Source: Mesorhizobium sp. M7A.F.Ca.US.008.03.1.1 (GTDB taxonomy: Bacteria; Pseudomonadota; Alphaproteobacteria; Rhizobiales; Rhizobiaceae). From it: a DNA stretch of 64,000 nt. The DNA lies in the NCBI RefSeq assembly GCF_003997495.1, contig NZ_RZRU01000025.1, positions 28,934-92,933 on the forward strand, read 5' to 3'. Each line of letters begins with the position of its first letter. The stretch's first letter is position 1. The notes beneath the pieces were generated by a model. It was not told the origin of the DNA. It ran no database searches and saw only the letters and a list, made by a program, of their open reading frames with translations. Made by a program: the position numbers and the translations under genes. Positions 27,312 through 36,196 of this stretch are shown one piece after another.

Positions 27312-28622
27312 ATGAAACTTCGCACGCTCACCCTGGGCTTGTTGTCGGCCAGCACGCTTGCGTTCGCCGCACATGCCGAATCCATCACCATCGCCACCGT
27401 CAACAACGGCGATATGGTCCGCATGCAAAAGCTGACCGAGGACTTCACCAAGGCGAACCCCGATATCCAGCTCAACTGGGTTACGCTCGAAGAGAATGTG
27501 CTGCGCGAGCGCGTCACCACCGACATCGCCACCAAGGGCGGCCAGTACGACGTGATGACCATCGGCACCTATGAGGTTCCGATCTGGGCCAAGCAGAGCT
27601 GGCTGCTGCCGCTCGACAAGCTCGGCGACGACTATGACGCCAAGGACATCATCCCGGCCATCGCCGGCGGCCTTTCGGTCGACGGCAAGCTCTATGCCGC
27701 GCCCTTCTACGGCGAAAGCTCTTTCGTCATGTACCGCAAGGACCTGATGGAAAAGGCCGGGCTGAAGATGCCCGACGCGCCGACCTGGGACTTCATCAAG
27801 CAGGCCGCCGACAAGATGACCGATCGCGCCAATGGCGTGAACGGCGTGTGCCTGCGCGGCAAGGCCGGCTGGGGCGAGAACATGGCTTTCCTGACCGCCA
27901 TGTCGAACTCCTTCGGCGCCCGCTGGTTCGACGAGAACTGGAAGCCGCAGTTCGACCAGCCGGAATGGAAGAACACGTTGCAGTTCTATGTCGACCTGAT
28001 GAAGGCCGACGGCCCCGAAGGGGCTTCCTCCAACGGCTTCAACGAAAACCTGGCGCTGTTCCAGCAGGGCAAATGCGGCATGTGGATCGACGCTACGGTC
28101 GCGGCGTCCTTCGTTTCGGATCCGAAGAACTCGACCGTCGCCGACAAGGTCGGCTATGCGCTGGCGCCCGACAATGGCCTGGGCAAGCGCGGCAACTGGC
28201 TGTGGGCCTGGTCGCTGGCCATTCCGGCCGGCACGCAGAAGGCGGATGCCGCCGAGAAGTTCGTCTCCTGGGCGACCAGCAAGCACTATGCGGAGCTCGT
28301 CGCTTCGAAGGAAGGCTGGGCCAACGTTCCTCCGGGCACGCGCTCCTCGCTCTATGCCAATGCCGAGTACCAGAAGGCGGCTCCGTTCGCCAAGATGACG
28401 CTGGACTCCATCAACGCCGCCGACCCGACGCATCCGACGGTCAAGCCGGTGCCCTATGTCGGCGTCCAGTTCGTCGCCATCCCTGAGTTCCAGGGACTTG
28501 GCACCACGGTCGGCCAGCTCTTCTCGGCGGCTCTTGCCGGCCAGTCGAGCGTCGACGATGCCCTGAAGCAGGCCCAGGACGCTGCCACCGCGGCAATGAC
28601 CGAGGGCGGATACATCAAGTAA
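27312..28622 (+). CDS. smoE: Sorbitol/mannitol ABC transporter substrate-binding protein
   Basis: 436 residues, exported (signal peptide to about AHA, residue 22). The mature protein is a class I sugar-binding protein: ITIATVNNGDMVRMQKLTEDF opens it, then GGQYDVMTIGTYEVPIWAKQ and WSLAIPAGTQKADAAEKFV. These match the SmoE/MtlE group for polyols. A strong GGAGG is 6 nt before the ATG. It is followed by an 11-bp hairpin and then smoF, smoG and smoK. Confidence 0.88.
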   Translation: MKLRTLTLGLLSASTLAFAAHAESITIATVNNGDMVRMQKLTEDFTKANPDIQLNWVTLEENVLRERVTTDIATKGGQYDVMTIGTYEVPIWAKQSWLLPLDKLGDDYDAKDIIPAIAGGLSVDGKLYAAPFYGESSFVMYRKDLMEKAGLKMPDAPTWDFIKQAADKMTDRANGVNGVCLRGKAGWGENMAFLTAMSNSFGARWFDENWKPQFDQPEWKNTLQFYVDLMKADGPEGASSNGFNENLALFQQGKCGMWIDATVAASFVSDPKNSTVADKVGYALAPDNGLGKRGNWLWAWSLAIPAGTQKADAAEKFVSWATSKHYAELVASKEGWANVPPGTRSSLYANAEYQKAAPFAKMTLDSINAADPTHPTVKPVPYVGVQFVAIPEFQGLGTTVGQLFSAALAGQSSVDDALKQAQDAATAAMTEGGYIK

Positions 28623-28666
28623 GGCTCCTCCCGGTGCCGAATGCCGGTCGCCTCCTTGACCGGCAA

Positions 28667-28697
28667 CGGCCGCCCGAGTTCCCAGTTCGGGCGGCCG
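28667..28697 (+). terminator. Intercistronic hairpin after smoE
   Basis: An 11-bp perfect stem (CGGCCGCCCGA / TCGGGCGGCCG) with a 9-nt loop, followed by CCTTTAACGCCTTTT. Such hairpins after binding-protein genes commonly raise smoE mRNA relative to the permease genes. It could be a partial terminator or a stabilising 3' end. Confidence 0.65.
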
Positions 28698-28746
28698 CCT
28701 TTAACGCCTTTTGAAAATTCCGTCTGACCAGTGAAGGGTGACCGTC

Positions 28747-29619
28747 ATGGCTACTCAGCAGACCCGTTCGCTTGCCCGTTTCATGATGGCGCCATCCGTG
28801 GTGCTGCTGTTCGTCTGGATGATTGTGCCGCTGGTCATCACCATCTGGTTCTCCTTCCAGCAATACAATCCGCTCAATCCGATCCGCGACGGCTTCGTCG
28901 GCTTCTCGAACTACGCGCTGTTCTATTCCAACCCGGCCTTCCTGCAATCGATCCTCAACACGCTCACTTTGGTGGTCAGCGTGCTCCTGATCACGGTGAT
29001 CGGCGGCATCCTTTTGGCGCTGCTGATCGACCAGCCGATGTGGGGCCAGGGCATCGTGCGCATCCTCGTCATCTCACCGTTCTTCGTCATGCCGCCGGTG
29101 GCCGCATTGGTCTGGAAGAACATGATCATGCACCCGCAATACGGGGTGTTCGCCGATATAGCCCGCTTCTTCGGGGCCCAGCCGATCGACTGGTTCGGGC
29201 AACATCCGATGCTGGCGATCATCATCATCGTCGCCTGGCAGTGGCTGCCCTTCGCGACGCTCATCCTCTTGACCGCGTTGCAGTCGCTCGACGGTGAGCA
29301 GAAGGAAGCCGCCGAGATGGACGGCGCCGGCTTCATCAGCCGCTTCATCTATCTGACGCTGCCGCACATGTCGCGCGCCATCACGGTCGTCATCCTGATC
29401 CAGACGATCTTCCTCCTCTCCGTCTATGCCGAGATCCTCGTCACCACCAATGGCGGGCCGGGATACGCCTCCACCAACCTGCCCTTCCTCGTCTACCAGA
29501 AGGCGTTGCTGGAGTTCAAAATCGGCCAGGCATCCGCTGGCGGTGTGATCGCCGTCATTCTCGCCAACATCGTTGCCTTCTTCGCCATGCGCGCCGTCGG
29601 CAAGAACCTGGACAAGTAA
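28747..29619 (+). CDS. smoF: Sorbitol/mannitol ABC transporter permease
   Basis: 290 residues with six hydrophobic helices. The ABC-permease EAA loop is AAEMDGAGFISRFIYLTLP (about residues 189-207). The length and order are those of MalF/UgpA-type sugar permeases. The start at 28747 (MATQQTRSL) is 9 nt inside a longer GTG-initiated frame, and AAGGG lies upstream. It pairs with smoG. Confidence 0.87.
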   Translation: MATQQTRSLARFMMAPSVVLLFVWMIVPLVITIWFSFQQYNPLNPIRDGFVGFSNYALFYSNPAFLQSILNTLTLVVSVLLITVIGGILLALLIDQPMWGQGIVRILVISPFFVMPPVAALVWKNMIMHPQYGVFADIARFFGAQPIDWFGQHPMLAIIIIVAWQWLPFATLILLTALQSLDGEQKEAAEMDGAGFISRFIYLTLPHMSRAITVVILIQTIFLLSVYAEILVTTNGGPGYASTNLPFLVYQKALLEFKIGQASAGGVIAVILANIVAFFAMRAVGKNLDK

Positions 29620-29630
29620 GGGAGGATACG

Positions 29631-30455
29631 ATGGCACGCTCAGTCACCACCCAGCACAAGACGATCGCGACAGTTGCCGCCTGGATCGTCGCCCTGCTGA
29701 TCTTCTTCCCGATCCTCTACACGATCATCACCTCGTTCAAGTCGGAGCAGGAAGCCATCCAGGGCTTCAGCATCATCCCGTCGGGAACGTTCGAGAGCTA
29801 TGCCGAAGTTCAGGCGCAAAGCGGCTACTTCAAGTTCTTCTTCAACTCGGTGCTGCTCTCGGTCGGCTCGACCATCCTGGCCCTGCTGGTCGCCATACCG
29901 GCGGCATGGTCGATGGCCTTCTCGCCGACCAAGCGGACCAAGGACATCTTGATGTGGATGCTGTCCACCAAGATGATGCCCGCGGTCGCGGTGCTGTTCC
30001 CGATCTACCTGATCTTCCGGGACACAGGACTGCTCGACAGCCGCATAGGCCTGATGATCATGCTGATGCTGATCAACCTGCCGATCGTGGTGTGGATGCT
30101 CTACACCTATTTCCGCGAAATACCGGGCGAGATCCTGGAAGCGGCGCGCATGGACGGCGCATCGCTGTGGAACGAGATCGTCTATGTGCTCACACCCATG
30201 GCGGTGCCGGGCATCGCCTCGACAATGCTGCTCAACATCATCCTGGCCTGGAACGAGGCGTTCTGGACGATCCGGCTGACGACGACGGAAGCCGCACCCC
30301 TGACCGCCTTCATCAGCTCGTTTTCCAGCCCGCAAGGCCTGTTCTGGGCCAAGCTCTCGGCCGCCTCGACACTGGCCATCGCGCCGATCCTGATCATGGG
30401 CTGGTTCAGCCAGAAGCAGCTGGTGCGCGGCCTGACATTCGGTGCGGTGAAGTAA
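29631..30455 (+). CDS. smoG: Sorbitol/mannitol ABC transporter permease
   Basis: 274 residues, six helices. The EAA loop is EAARMDGASLWNEIVYVLTP (about residues 168-187), typical of MalG/UgpE-type sugar permeases. It follows smoF by 11 bp and has GGGAGG before its start. Confidence 0.88.
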   Translation: MARSVTTQHKTIATVAAWIVALLIFFPILYTIITSFKSEQEAIQGFSIIPSGTFESYAEVQAQSGYFKFFFNSVLLSVGSTILALLVAIPAAWSMAFSPTKRTKDILMWMLSTKMMPAVAVLFPIYLIFRDTGLLDSRIGLMIMLMLINLPIVVWMLYTYFREIPGEILEAARMDGASLWNEIVYVLTPMAVPGIASTMLLNIILAWNEAFWTIRLTTTEAAPLTAFISSFSSPQGLFWAKLSAASTLAIAPILIMGWFSQKQLVRGLTFGAVK

Positions 30456-30504
30456 CGGAATTGCCCGAAGCAATCGGCAGAAATAACCCCTCGGGGAGGA
30501 AACC

Positions 30505-31503
30505 ATGGGAAACATCACGCTCAAGAACGTCTCCAAATCCTTCGGAGCAACGTCCATCATCCCCGGCCTTGACCTGGTGATCGAGAATGGCGAGTTCGTC
30601 GTCTTCGTCGGGCCGTCCGGTTGCGGCAAGTCAACGCTGCTGCGCCTGATCGCCGGGCTCGAGGACACCAGCGGCGGCTCCATCAACATCGACGGCCGCG
30701 ACGTCACCGGCGAGGCACCGGCCAAGCGCAAGCTGGCCATGGTGTTCCAGTCCTACGCGCTCTATCCGCACATGACGGTGGCCAAGAACATCGGCTTCCC
30801 GCTGAAGATGGCCGGCGAGGACAAGGCGACCATCGACAGGAAGGTGGGAGACGCGGCGCGCGTGCTCAACCTGACCAACTATCTCGAACGCCGGCCCGGC
30901 CAGCTTTCCGGCGGCCAGCGCCAGCGCGTCGCCATCGGCCGCGCCATCGTGCGTCAGCCGACCGCCTTCCTGTTCGACGAACCGCTGTCCAACCTCGATG
31001 CGGCACTGCGCGGGACCATGCGGCTGGAGATCAGCGAGCTGCACCATCAGCTCAAGACCACCATGATCTACGTTACCCACGATCAGGTCGAAGCCATGAC
31101 CATGGCCGACAAGATCGTCGTGCTGAACGCCGGCAACATCGAGCAGGTCGGCTCGCCGATGGAACTCTACAAGACGCCGAAGAACCTGTTCGTCGCCGGC
31201 TTCATCGGCTCGCCGAAGATGAACCTGATAGAAGGCGCACCGGCTGCCAAAAACGGCGCCAAGACCATCGGCATCCGTCCGGAGCACCTGGAGATCTCGA
31301 CCACGGCGGGCGAATGGAAGGCGGTCGTCGGCGTCGCCGAGCATCTCGGCTCCGACACCTTCCTGCATGTTCAGGCCGATGGCGTCGGTCCGCTGACGGT
31401 GCGCGCCGACGGCGAACTCGCTGTCCATCATGGCGACACCATCTACCTGACAGCAGACAAGGCCAAGCTGCATCGCTTCGGCGCCGACGGAAAGGCGATG
31501 TGA
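30505..31503 (+). CDS. smoK: Sorbitol/mannitol ABC transporter ATP-binding protein
   Basis: 332 residues. Walker A is GPSGCGKST (about residues 36-44). Also seen are QSYALYPHMTV (Q-loop), LSGGQRQRVAIGRA (signature), LFDEPLSNLDAALR (Walker B/D-loop) and THDQVEAMTMAD (H-loop). A C-terminal MalK-like OB-fold regulatory domain follows (FIGSPKMNLIEG). It energises the SmoFG permeases. A second MalK-type ATPase at 36197-37282 belongs to the other transporter. Confidence 0.9.
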   Translation: MGNITLKNVSKSFGATSIIPGLDLVIENGEFVVFVGPSGCGKSTLLRLIAGLEDTSGGSINIDGRDVTGEAPAKRKLAMVFQSYALYPHMTVAKNIGFPLKMAGEDKATIDRKVGDAARVLNLTNYLERRPGQLSGGQRQRVAIGRAIVRQPTAFLFDEPLSNLDAALRGTMRLEISELHHQLKTTMIYVTHDQVEAMTMADKIVVLNAGNIEQVGSPMELYKTPKNLFVAGFIGSPKMNLIEGAPAAKNGAKTIGIRPEHLEISTTAGEWKAVVGVAEHLGSDTFLHVQADGVGPLTVRADGELAVHHGDTIYLTADKAKLHRFGADGKAM

Positions 31504-31505
31504 AC

Positions 31506-32276
31506 ATGCGACTGGCCGGCAAATCCGCGCTGATCACAGGTTCGGCCCGCGGCATCGGCAGAGCTTTCGCCGAAGCCTATGCCGGCGAAGGCGCTACCGT
31601 CGCCATTGCCGACATCAATCTCGAGGCCGCGCAGAAGACCGCCGCCGAGATCGGCGGCAAGGCCTATGCGGTCAGGCTCGACGTCACCGACCTCGCCTCG
31701 ATCGAAGCGGCGGTGAAAGCCGTCGAGACGAAGACCGGTGGCCTCGATATCCTGATCAACAACGCCGCCCTGTTCGATCTGGCGCCGATCGTCGAGATCA
31801 CCAAGGCAAGCTACGACAAATTGTTTTCCGTCAATGTCGCCGGCACGCTGTTCATGCTGCAGGCGGCCGCCCGCTCGATGATCGCGCGGGGCAAGGGCGG
31901 CAGGATCATCAACATGGCGAGCCAGGCCGGACGCCGCGGCGAGGCACTGGTCGGCGTCTATTGCGCCACCAAGGCAGCCGTCATCTCGCTGACCCAGTCG
32001 GCGGGGCTCGACCTGATCAAGCACCGCATCAACGTCAACGCGATTGCCCCTGGCGTCGTCGACGGCGAGCACTGGGATCACGTCGATTCGCTGTTCGCCA
32101 AATATGAAAACCGACCGAAGGGCGAGAAGAAGAAACTGGTCGGCGAGGCGGTGCCGTATGGCCGCATGGGCACGGCGCAGGATCTTACCGGCATGGCGGT
32201 TTTTCTCGCCAGCGCCGACGCCGAATACATCGTCGCCCAGACCTACAATGTCGATGGCGGCCAGTGGATGAGTTGA
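31506..32276 (+). CDS. smoS: Sorbitol dehydrogenase (short-chain dehydrogenase SmoS)
   Basis: 256 residues, a classical SDR that would oxidise D-sorbitol to D-fructose with NAD+. The Rossmann TGSARGIG is at 11-18, with the NNAAL segment, and the catalytic YCATK is near 153-157. The C-terminal VDGGQW is typical. It starts 2 nt after the smoK stop. The sequence resembles SmoS, but galactitol and other polyols are common alternative substrates of the group. Confidence 0.85.
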   Translation: MRLAGKSALITGSARGIGRAFAEAYAGEGATVAIADINLEAAQKTAAEIGGKAYAVRLDVTDLASIEAAVKAVETKTGGLDILINNAALFDLAPIVEITKASYDKLFSVNVAGTLFMLQAAARSMIARGKGGRIINMASQAGRRGEALVGVYCATKAAVISLTQSAGLDLIKHRINVNAIAPGVVDGEHWDHVDSLFAKYENRPKGEKKKLVGEAVPYGRMGTAQDLTGMAVFLASADAEYIVAQTYNVDGGQWMS

Positions 32277-32293
32277 GGGCGGGGGACGGCCTT

Positions 32294-32394
32294 TGCTCCC
32301 CGTACCTCCGCGGGGAGCAGAGGCCGACATCAGAGGCTATATCGACCTCAGGAAGTGCCACCCCTTAGCCTCTCCGTGTGAAGACGGGGAGAGG
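32294..32394. repeat. Two hairpins between smoS and mtlK
   Basis: TGCTCCCC/GGGGAGCA with a 10-nt loop (32294-32319), then a CCTCTCC/GGAGAGG-based hairpin (32369-32394). Both are GC-rich and lack a T run, which suggests processing or weak termination within the polyol operon. They also resemble degraded palindromic repeats of the type at 8499. Confidence 0.5.
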
Positions 32395-32433
32395 GCGTAA
32401 CGAAGGCCGAAGCCCGGCCAAAGGGTAAAACAG

Positions 32434-33912
32434 ATGACCGTGAAACTCTCGTCCTCAAACCTCTCCAAGCTGCCCACCGAGGTCGCCGGGCCGAAATATG
32501 ACCGCGCGACATTGAAGGCCGGCATCGTGCATTTCGGCGTCGGCAATTTCCATCGCTCGCATCAGGCCGTCTATCTCGACGATCTGTTCAATGCTGGCAT
32601 CGGCCATGACTGGGCGCTGATCGGCGCCGGCGTGTTCGACGGTGAAAAGATCGGTCGCAGCAAACTGGAAGAGCAGGATTGGCTGACCACCGTGGTCGAG
32701 CAGGATAGCGGCCATATGAGCGCACGCGTCACCGGCGCGATGATCGACTTCCTGATGCCCGGCGATGCCGTCGGCATCATCGAACGGCTCGCCGATCCGG
32801 CGATCAAGATCGTTTCGCTGACCATCACCGAAGGCGGCTATTTCATCGACCCGGCCTCCGGCGTGTTCAACCCGACCCATCCCGACATCGTTGCCGACGC
32901 GCAGGCCGGCGCCACGCCGAAGACGGTGTTCGGCATCATCCTTGCCGGGCTGGTGCGCCGCCTCGACGAAGGCACCGTGCCGTTCACCGTCATGTCATGC
33001 GACAACATTCCTCACAATGGCCATGTCACCTCCGACGGCGTCATCGGTCTGGCCCGCCTGATCGACGAGGATCTGGCGAACTGGGTCAGCGAGCATGTCG
33101 CCTTTCCGAACGGCATGGTCGATCGCATCACGCCGGCCACATCAGACCGCGAACGCGGCATTCTGGCCAAGGACTTTGGCCTTGAGGACAACTGGCCGGT
33201 GTTTTGCGAGCCGTTCCGGCAGTGGGTGCTAGAGGACCATTTCACCGATGGCCGGCCGCCGCTGGAAAAGGTCGGCGTGCAGTTCGTCAAAGACGTTGCG
33301 CCCTATGAACTGATGAAGATTCGCATCCTCAATGGCGGCCATGCCACCATCGCTTATCCGGCCGGCCTGATGGACATTCATTTCGTCCATGAGGCGATGG
33401 AGGAGCCGCTGGTGAGCGGTTTTCTGGCCAAGCTCGAACGGGAAGAAATCATCCCTACGGTGCCGCCGGTGCCGGACACGGTCCTGGAAGACTATTACCA
33501 GCTCATCGAGAGCCGCTTTTCCAATCCCAAGATCGGCGACACGGTGCGCCGACTCTGCCTCGACGGCTCCAACCGCCAGCCGAAATTCATCATCCCGACC
33601 ATCGCCGACCGGCTGAAGGCCGGGAAAGGCGTCGCCGGCCTGGCGCTGGAATCGGCATTGTGGTGCCGCTACTGCTTCGGCACGACGGACAGCGGCGCCG
33701 TCATCGAGCCCAACGACCCTAGCTGGGACCGGTTGCAGGCAACGGCAAAAGCGGCAAAGGATGCGCCCGCCGCCTGGCTTGCCATGGAGGACATCTATGG
33801 CGATGTCGGCCGCGCGACGGCGTTTGTCGAGGCCTTCGCCCATGCGCTCAACGTGCTGTGGGCGAATGGCGCGCGCGCCACGCTGACGCGCTACCTCGCC
33901 GGCAAGCTCTGA
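32434..33912 (+). CDS. mtlK: Mannitol 2-dehydrogenase (long-chain polyol dehydrogenase family)
   Basis: 492 residues, the usual length for the PSLDR/mannitol dehydrogenase family. It oxidises D-mannitol (or D-arabitol) to the ketose with NAD+. Features: FGVGNFHRSHQAVYLDDLF near the N-terminus, ITEGGYFID, and the catalytic KIRILNGGH segment with Lys and His near residues 290-298. It follows smoS in the operon. MtlK is the rhizobial name. A broader polyol range is likely. Confidence 0.9.
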   Translation: MTVKLSSSNLSKLPTEVAGPKYDRATLKAGIVHFGVGNFHRSHQAVYLDDLFNAGIGHDWALIGAGVFDGEKIGRSKLEEQDWLTTVVEQDSGHMSARVTGAMIDFLMPGDAVGIIERLADPAIKIVSLTITEGGYFIDPASGVFNPTHPDIVADAQAGATPKTVFGIILAGLVRRLDEGTVPFTVMSCDNIPHNGHVTSDGVIGLARLIDEDLANWVSEHVAFPNGMVDRITPATSDRERGILAKDFGLEDNWPVFCEPFRQWVLEDHFTDGRPPLEKVGVQFVKDVAPYELMKIRILNGGHATIAYPAGLMDIHFVHEAMEEPLVSGFLAKLEREEIIPTVPPVPDTVLEDYYQLIESRFSNPKIGDTVRRLCLDGSNRQPKFIIPTIADRLKAGKGVAGLALESALWCRYCFGTTDSGAVIEPNDPSWDRLQATAKAAKDAPAAWLAMEDIYGDVGRATAFVEAFAHALNVLWANGARATLTRYLAGKL

Positions 33913-33927
33913 GAGCCATTCTCCGTC

Positions 33928-34611
33928 ATGACGCCTGAACTGGTCATCTTCGACTGCGATGGCGTGCTGGTCGACAGCGAGGCGCTCTCCGTCTCGGCGC
34001 TGCTCGGCATGGTCAAACTTGCCGGCGGCAGCGTCGGTGAGGATGCCGCCTACGAGCATTTCCTCGGCAAGAGCATGAAAAGCGTGCGCGAGATCCTCGG
34101 CCGCGACTTCGGGCTCGATATCACCGACCTGCACCTGACCGAGATGCGCGTCGAATTGATGCGCAAATTCCGTGAGGAGCTGAAGCCGATCGCCGGCGTC
34201 AAGGAGATGCTGCCGAGGCTTGGGCTGCCGTTCTGTGTCGCGTCCTCGGGCACGCTCGACCGCATCCGCTACGCGCTCGACGTCACCGGATTGCTCGGAC
34301 TGATGGAGCCGCATCTGTTCAGTGCCACCATGGTGGCCAAGGGAAAGCCGGCGCCGGATCTGTTCCTGCATGCCGCCGCCAGCATGCGGGCCCATCCGCG
34401 CAGATGCCTCGTCGTCGAGGACAGCCCGGCCGGCATCGCTGCTGCGCGGGCGGCGGGGATGCGCGTGCTTGCCTTCACCGGCGGCTCGCATGCCGGCAAT
34501 CCGACCTTGAAAGCGCGGCTTGCGTCGAGTGAGCCGGACTTTATATTCGCTGACATGCTGCAATTGCCCGATCTGATTGCAGGCCTGGGAGCGAGAGACA
34601 GAGCATCTTGA
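33928..34611 (+). CDS. HAD family hydrolase
   Basis: 227 residues. Motif I is FDCDGVLVDSE (8-18) with a helical cap, motif II is ASSGT, and the motif III lysine is in KGKPAPDLFLHAA. Motif IV is VVEDSPAGIAAARAAGM. It has the pattern of small sugar-phosphate phosphatases. It lies 15 bp after mtlK and overlaps the kinase gene by 4 bp, so it probably serves polyol-derived sugar phosphates. The substrate is not evident. Confidence 0.88.
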   Translation: MTPELVIFDCDGVLVDSEALSVSALLGMVKLAGGSVGEDAAYEHFLGKSMKSVREILGRDFGLDITDLHLTEMRVELMRKFREELKPIAGVKEMLPRLGLPFCVASSGTLDRIRYALDVTGLLGLMEPHLFSATMVAKGKPAPDLFLHAAASMRAHPRRCLVVEDSPAGIAAARAAGMRVLAFTGGSHAGNPTLKARLASSEPDFIFADMLQLPDLIAGLGARDRAS

Positions 34612-36194
34612 CGAAACAGTTTGTCTGCGCGGTCGATGTCGGCACCGGGAGCGCTCGCGCGGGCATTCTCGACATCAGTGGCACCTTGCTCGGCCGCGCC
34701 GAGCGGCCGATCGCCATGAACCGGCCGAAGCCCGATCACGCCGAGCATGATTCGTGCGATATCTGGTCGGCCGTCTGCACCGCCGTGCGCGCTGCCCGCG
34801 AAAAAGCCGGCGTCGAGCCTGAGGACATTGTCGGCATCTCCTTCGATGCCACCTGTTCGCTGGTGGTGCGCGACCGGCAAGGCAGCCAGCTCAGTGTCTC
34901 GGTCACCGGCGACAAGCGCTGGGACACCGTCGTCTGGCTCGACCACCGCGCCATCGCCGAGGCCGACGAATGCACGGCAAGCGGCCACGCCGTGCTGAAT
35001 TACATCGGCGGCGTCATGTCGCCGGAAATGGCGACGCCGAAGCTGATGTGGCTGAAACGCAATTTGCCGGACACGTGGAATGAAGCCGGCTATTTATTCG
35101 ACCTGACCGATTTCCTGACCTGGCAAGCGACGGGCTCTCTGGCCCGCTCGCAATGCACGCTGACCGCCAAATGGACCTATCTGGCGCATGAGAACACAGG
35201 CTGGCGGCGCGATTTCTTCGAACTCGTCGGCCTCGGCGATCTTTTCGAGCACGGCAACCTGCCGGAGAGGGCCAGCCCGGTCGGCGCCGATATCGGCCGA
35301 TTGACGGCGCAAGCGGCGGCCGAGCTTGGGCTGAGCGAGAAATGCCGGGTCGGCGCCGGGGTCATCGATGCCTATGCCGGCGCGCTTGGCGTGCTCGGCG
35401 GCTTTGCCGGCGACGAACAGGACATCGGCCGGCATTTGGCGCTGATCGCCGGCACGTCGAGCTGCGTCATGGCGATGTCACCGGATCCGCAGCCCTTCGC
35501 CGGAGTCTGGGGGCCGTATTACGGCGCGGCGCTGCCCAGGCTGTGGCTGTCGGAAGGCGGCCAGTCGGCGACCGGCGCCCTGCTCGACCACATCATCCGC
35601 TGGCACGGCGCCGGCGGCGAGCCGGATGCCGCCATGCATGCGAAGATCGCCAGGCGTGTCGCCGAACTGCGTGCCACCGAGGGCGACAGCCTCGCTGCAA
35701 GGCTGCATGTGCTGCCCGACTTCCACGGCAACCGCTCACCGCTCGCCGATCCGCATGCCGTCGGCGTCGTCAGCGGGCTGACGCTGGACTCCTCCTTCGA
35801 CAGTCTGTGCAAGCTCTACTGGCGCACCGCCGTCGGCATCGCACTCGGCGTGCGCCATGTGCTGGAGGCGCTGAACGAGAACGGCTACCTGATCGACACG
35901 CTGCACGTCACCGGCGGCCACACCAAGAACCCGCTTTTGATGGAGCTCTATGCCGACGCCACCGGCTGCACGGTGATCGAGCCGCTGGCCGACGAGGCGG
36001 TGCTGCTCGGCACCGGCATGATCGCCGCCACCGCGGCCGGGCTGTTTCCCGACCTCAACGCGGCCTGTCTTGCCATGCAGCAAGGCGGCCGGACGCGCCC
36101 GTCGAACCCGAAATCATCAGGGCGTTTCGAGCGCGACTACAAGGTTTTCCTCGAGATGCACCGCCAGCGGCGGACGCTTGACGCCATAAAGTAG
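34608..36194 (+). CDS. FGGY-family pentulose kinase (ribulokinase-like)
   Basis: 528 residues, the FGGY fold. It starts at a TTG whose sequence TTGA overlaps the HAD stop. AVDVGTGSARAGILD is the N-terminal phosphate-binding loop. WLDHRAIAEA and the C-terminal VTGGHTKNPLLMELYADATG (the adenosine-binding region) are typical. It resembles the ribulose/ribitol kinase branch more than xylulokinase. It would phosphorylate the ketose made by the dehydrogenases. It is convergent with the second ABC ATPase with only a 2-bp gap. Confidence 0.85.
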   Translation: MTKQFVCAVDVGTGSARAGILDISGTLLGRAERPIAMNRPKPDHAEHDSCDIWSAVCTAVRAAREKAGVEPEDIVGISFDATCSLVVRDRQGSQLSVSVTGDKRWDTVVWLDHRAIAEADECTASGHAVLNYIGGVMSPEMATPKLMWLKRNLPDTWNEAGYLFDLTDFLTWQATGSLARSQCTLTAKWTYLAHENTGWRRDFFELVGLGDLFEHGNLPERASPVGADIGRLTAQAAAELGLSEKCRVGAGVIDAYAGALGVLGGFAGDEQDIGRHLALIAGTSSCVMAMSPDPQPFAGVWGPYYGAALPRLWLSEGGQSATGALLDHIIRWHGAGGEPDAAMHAKIARRVAELRATEGDSLAARLHVLPDFHGNRSPLADPHAVGVVSGLTLDSSFDSLCKLYWRTAVGIALGVRHVLEALNENGYLIDTLHVTGGHTKNPLLMELYADATGCTVIEPLADEAVLLGTGMIAATAAGLFPDLNAACLAMQQGGRTRPSNPKSSGRFERDYKVFLEMHRQRRTLDAIK

Positions 36195-36196
36195 AG

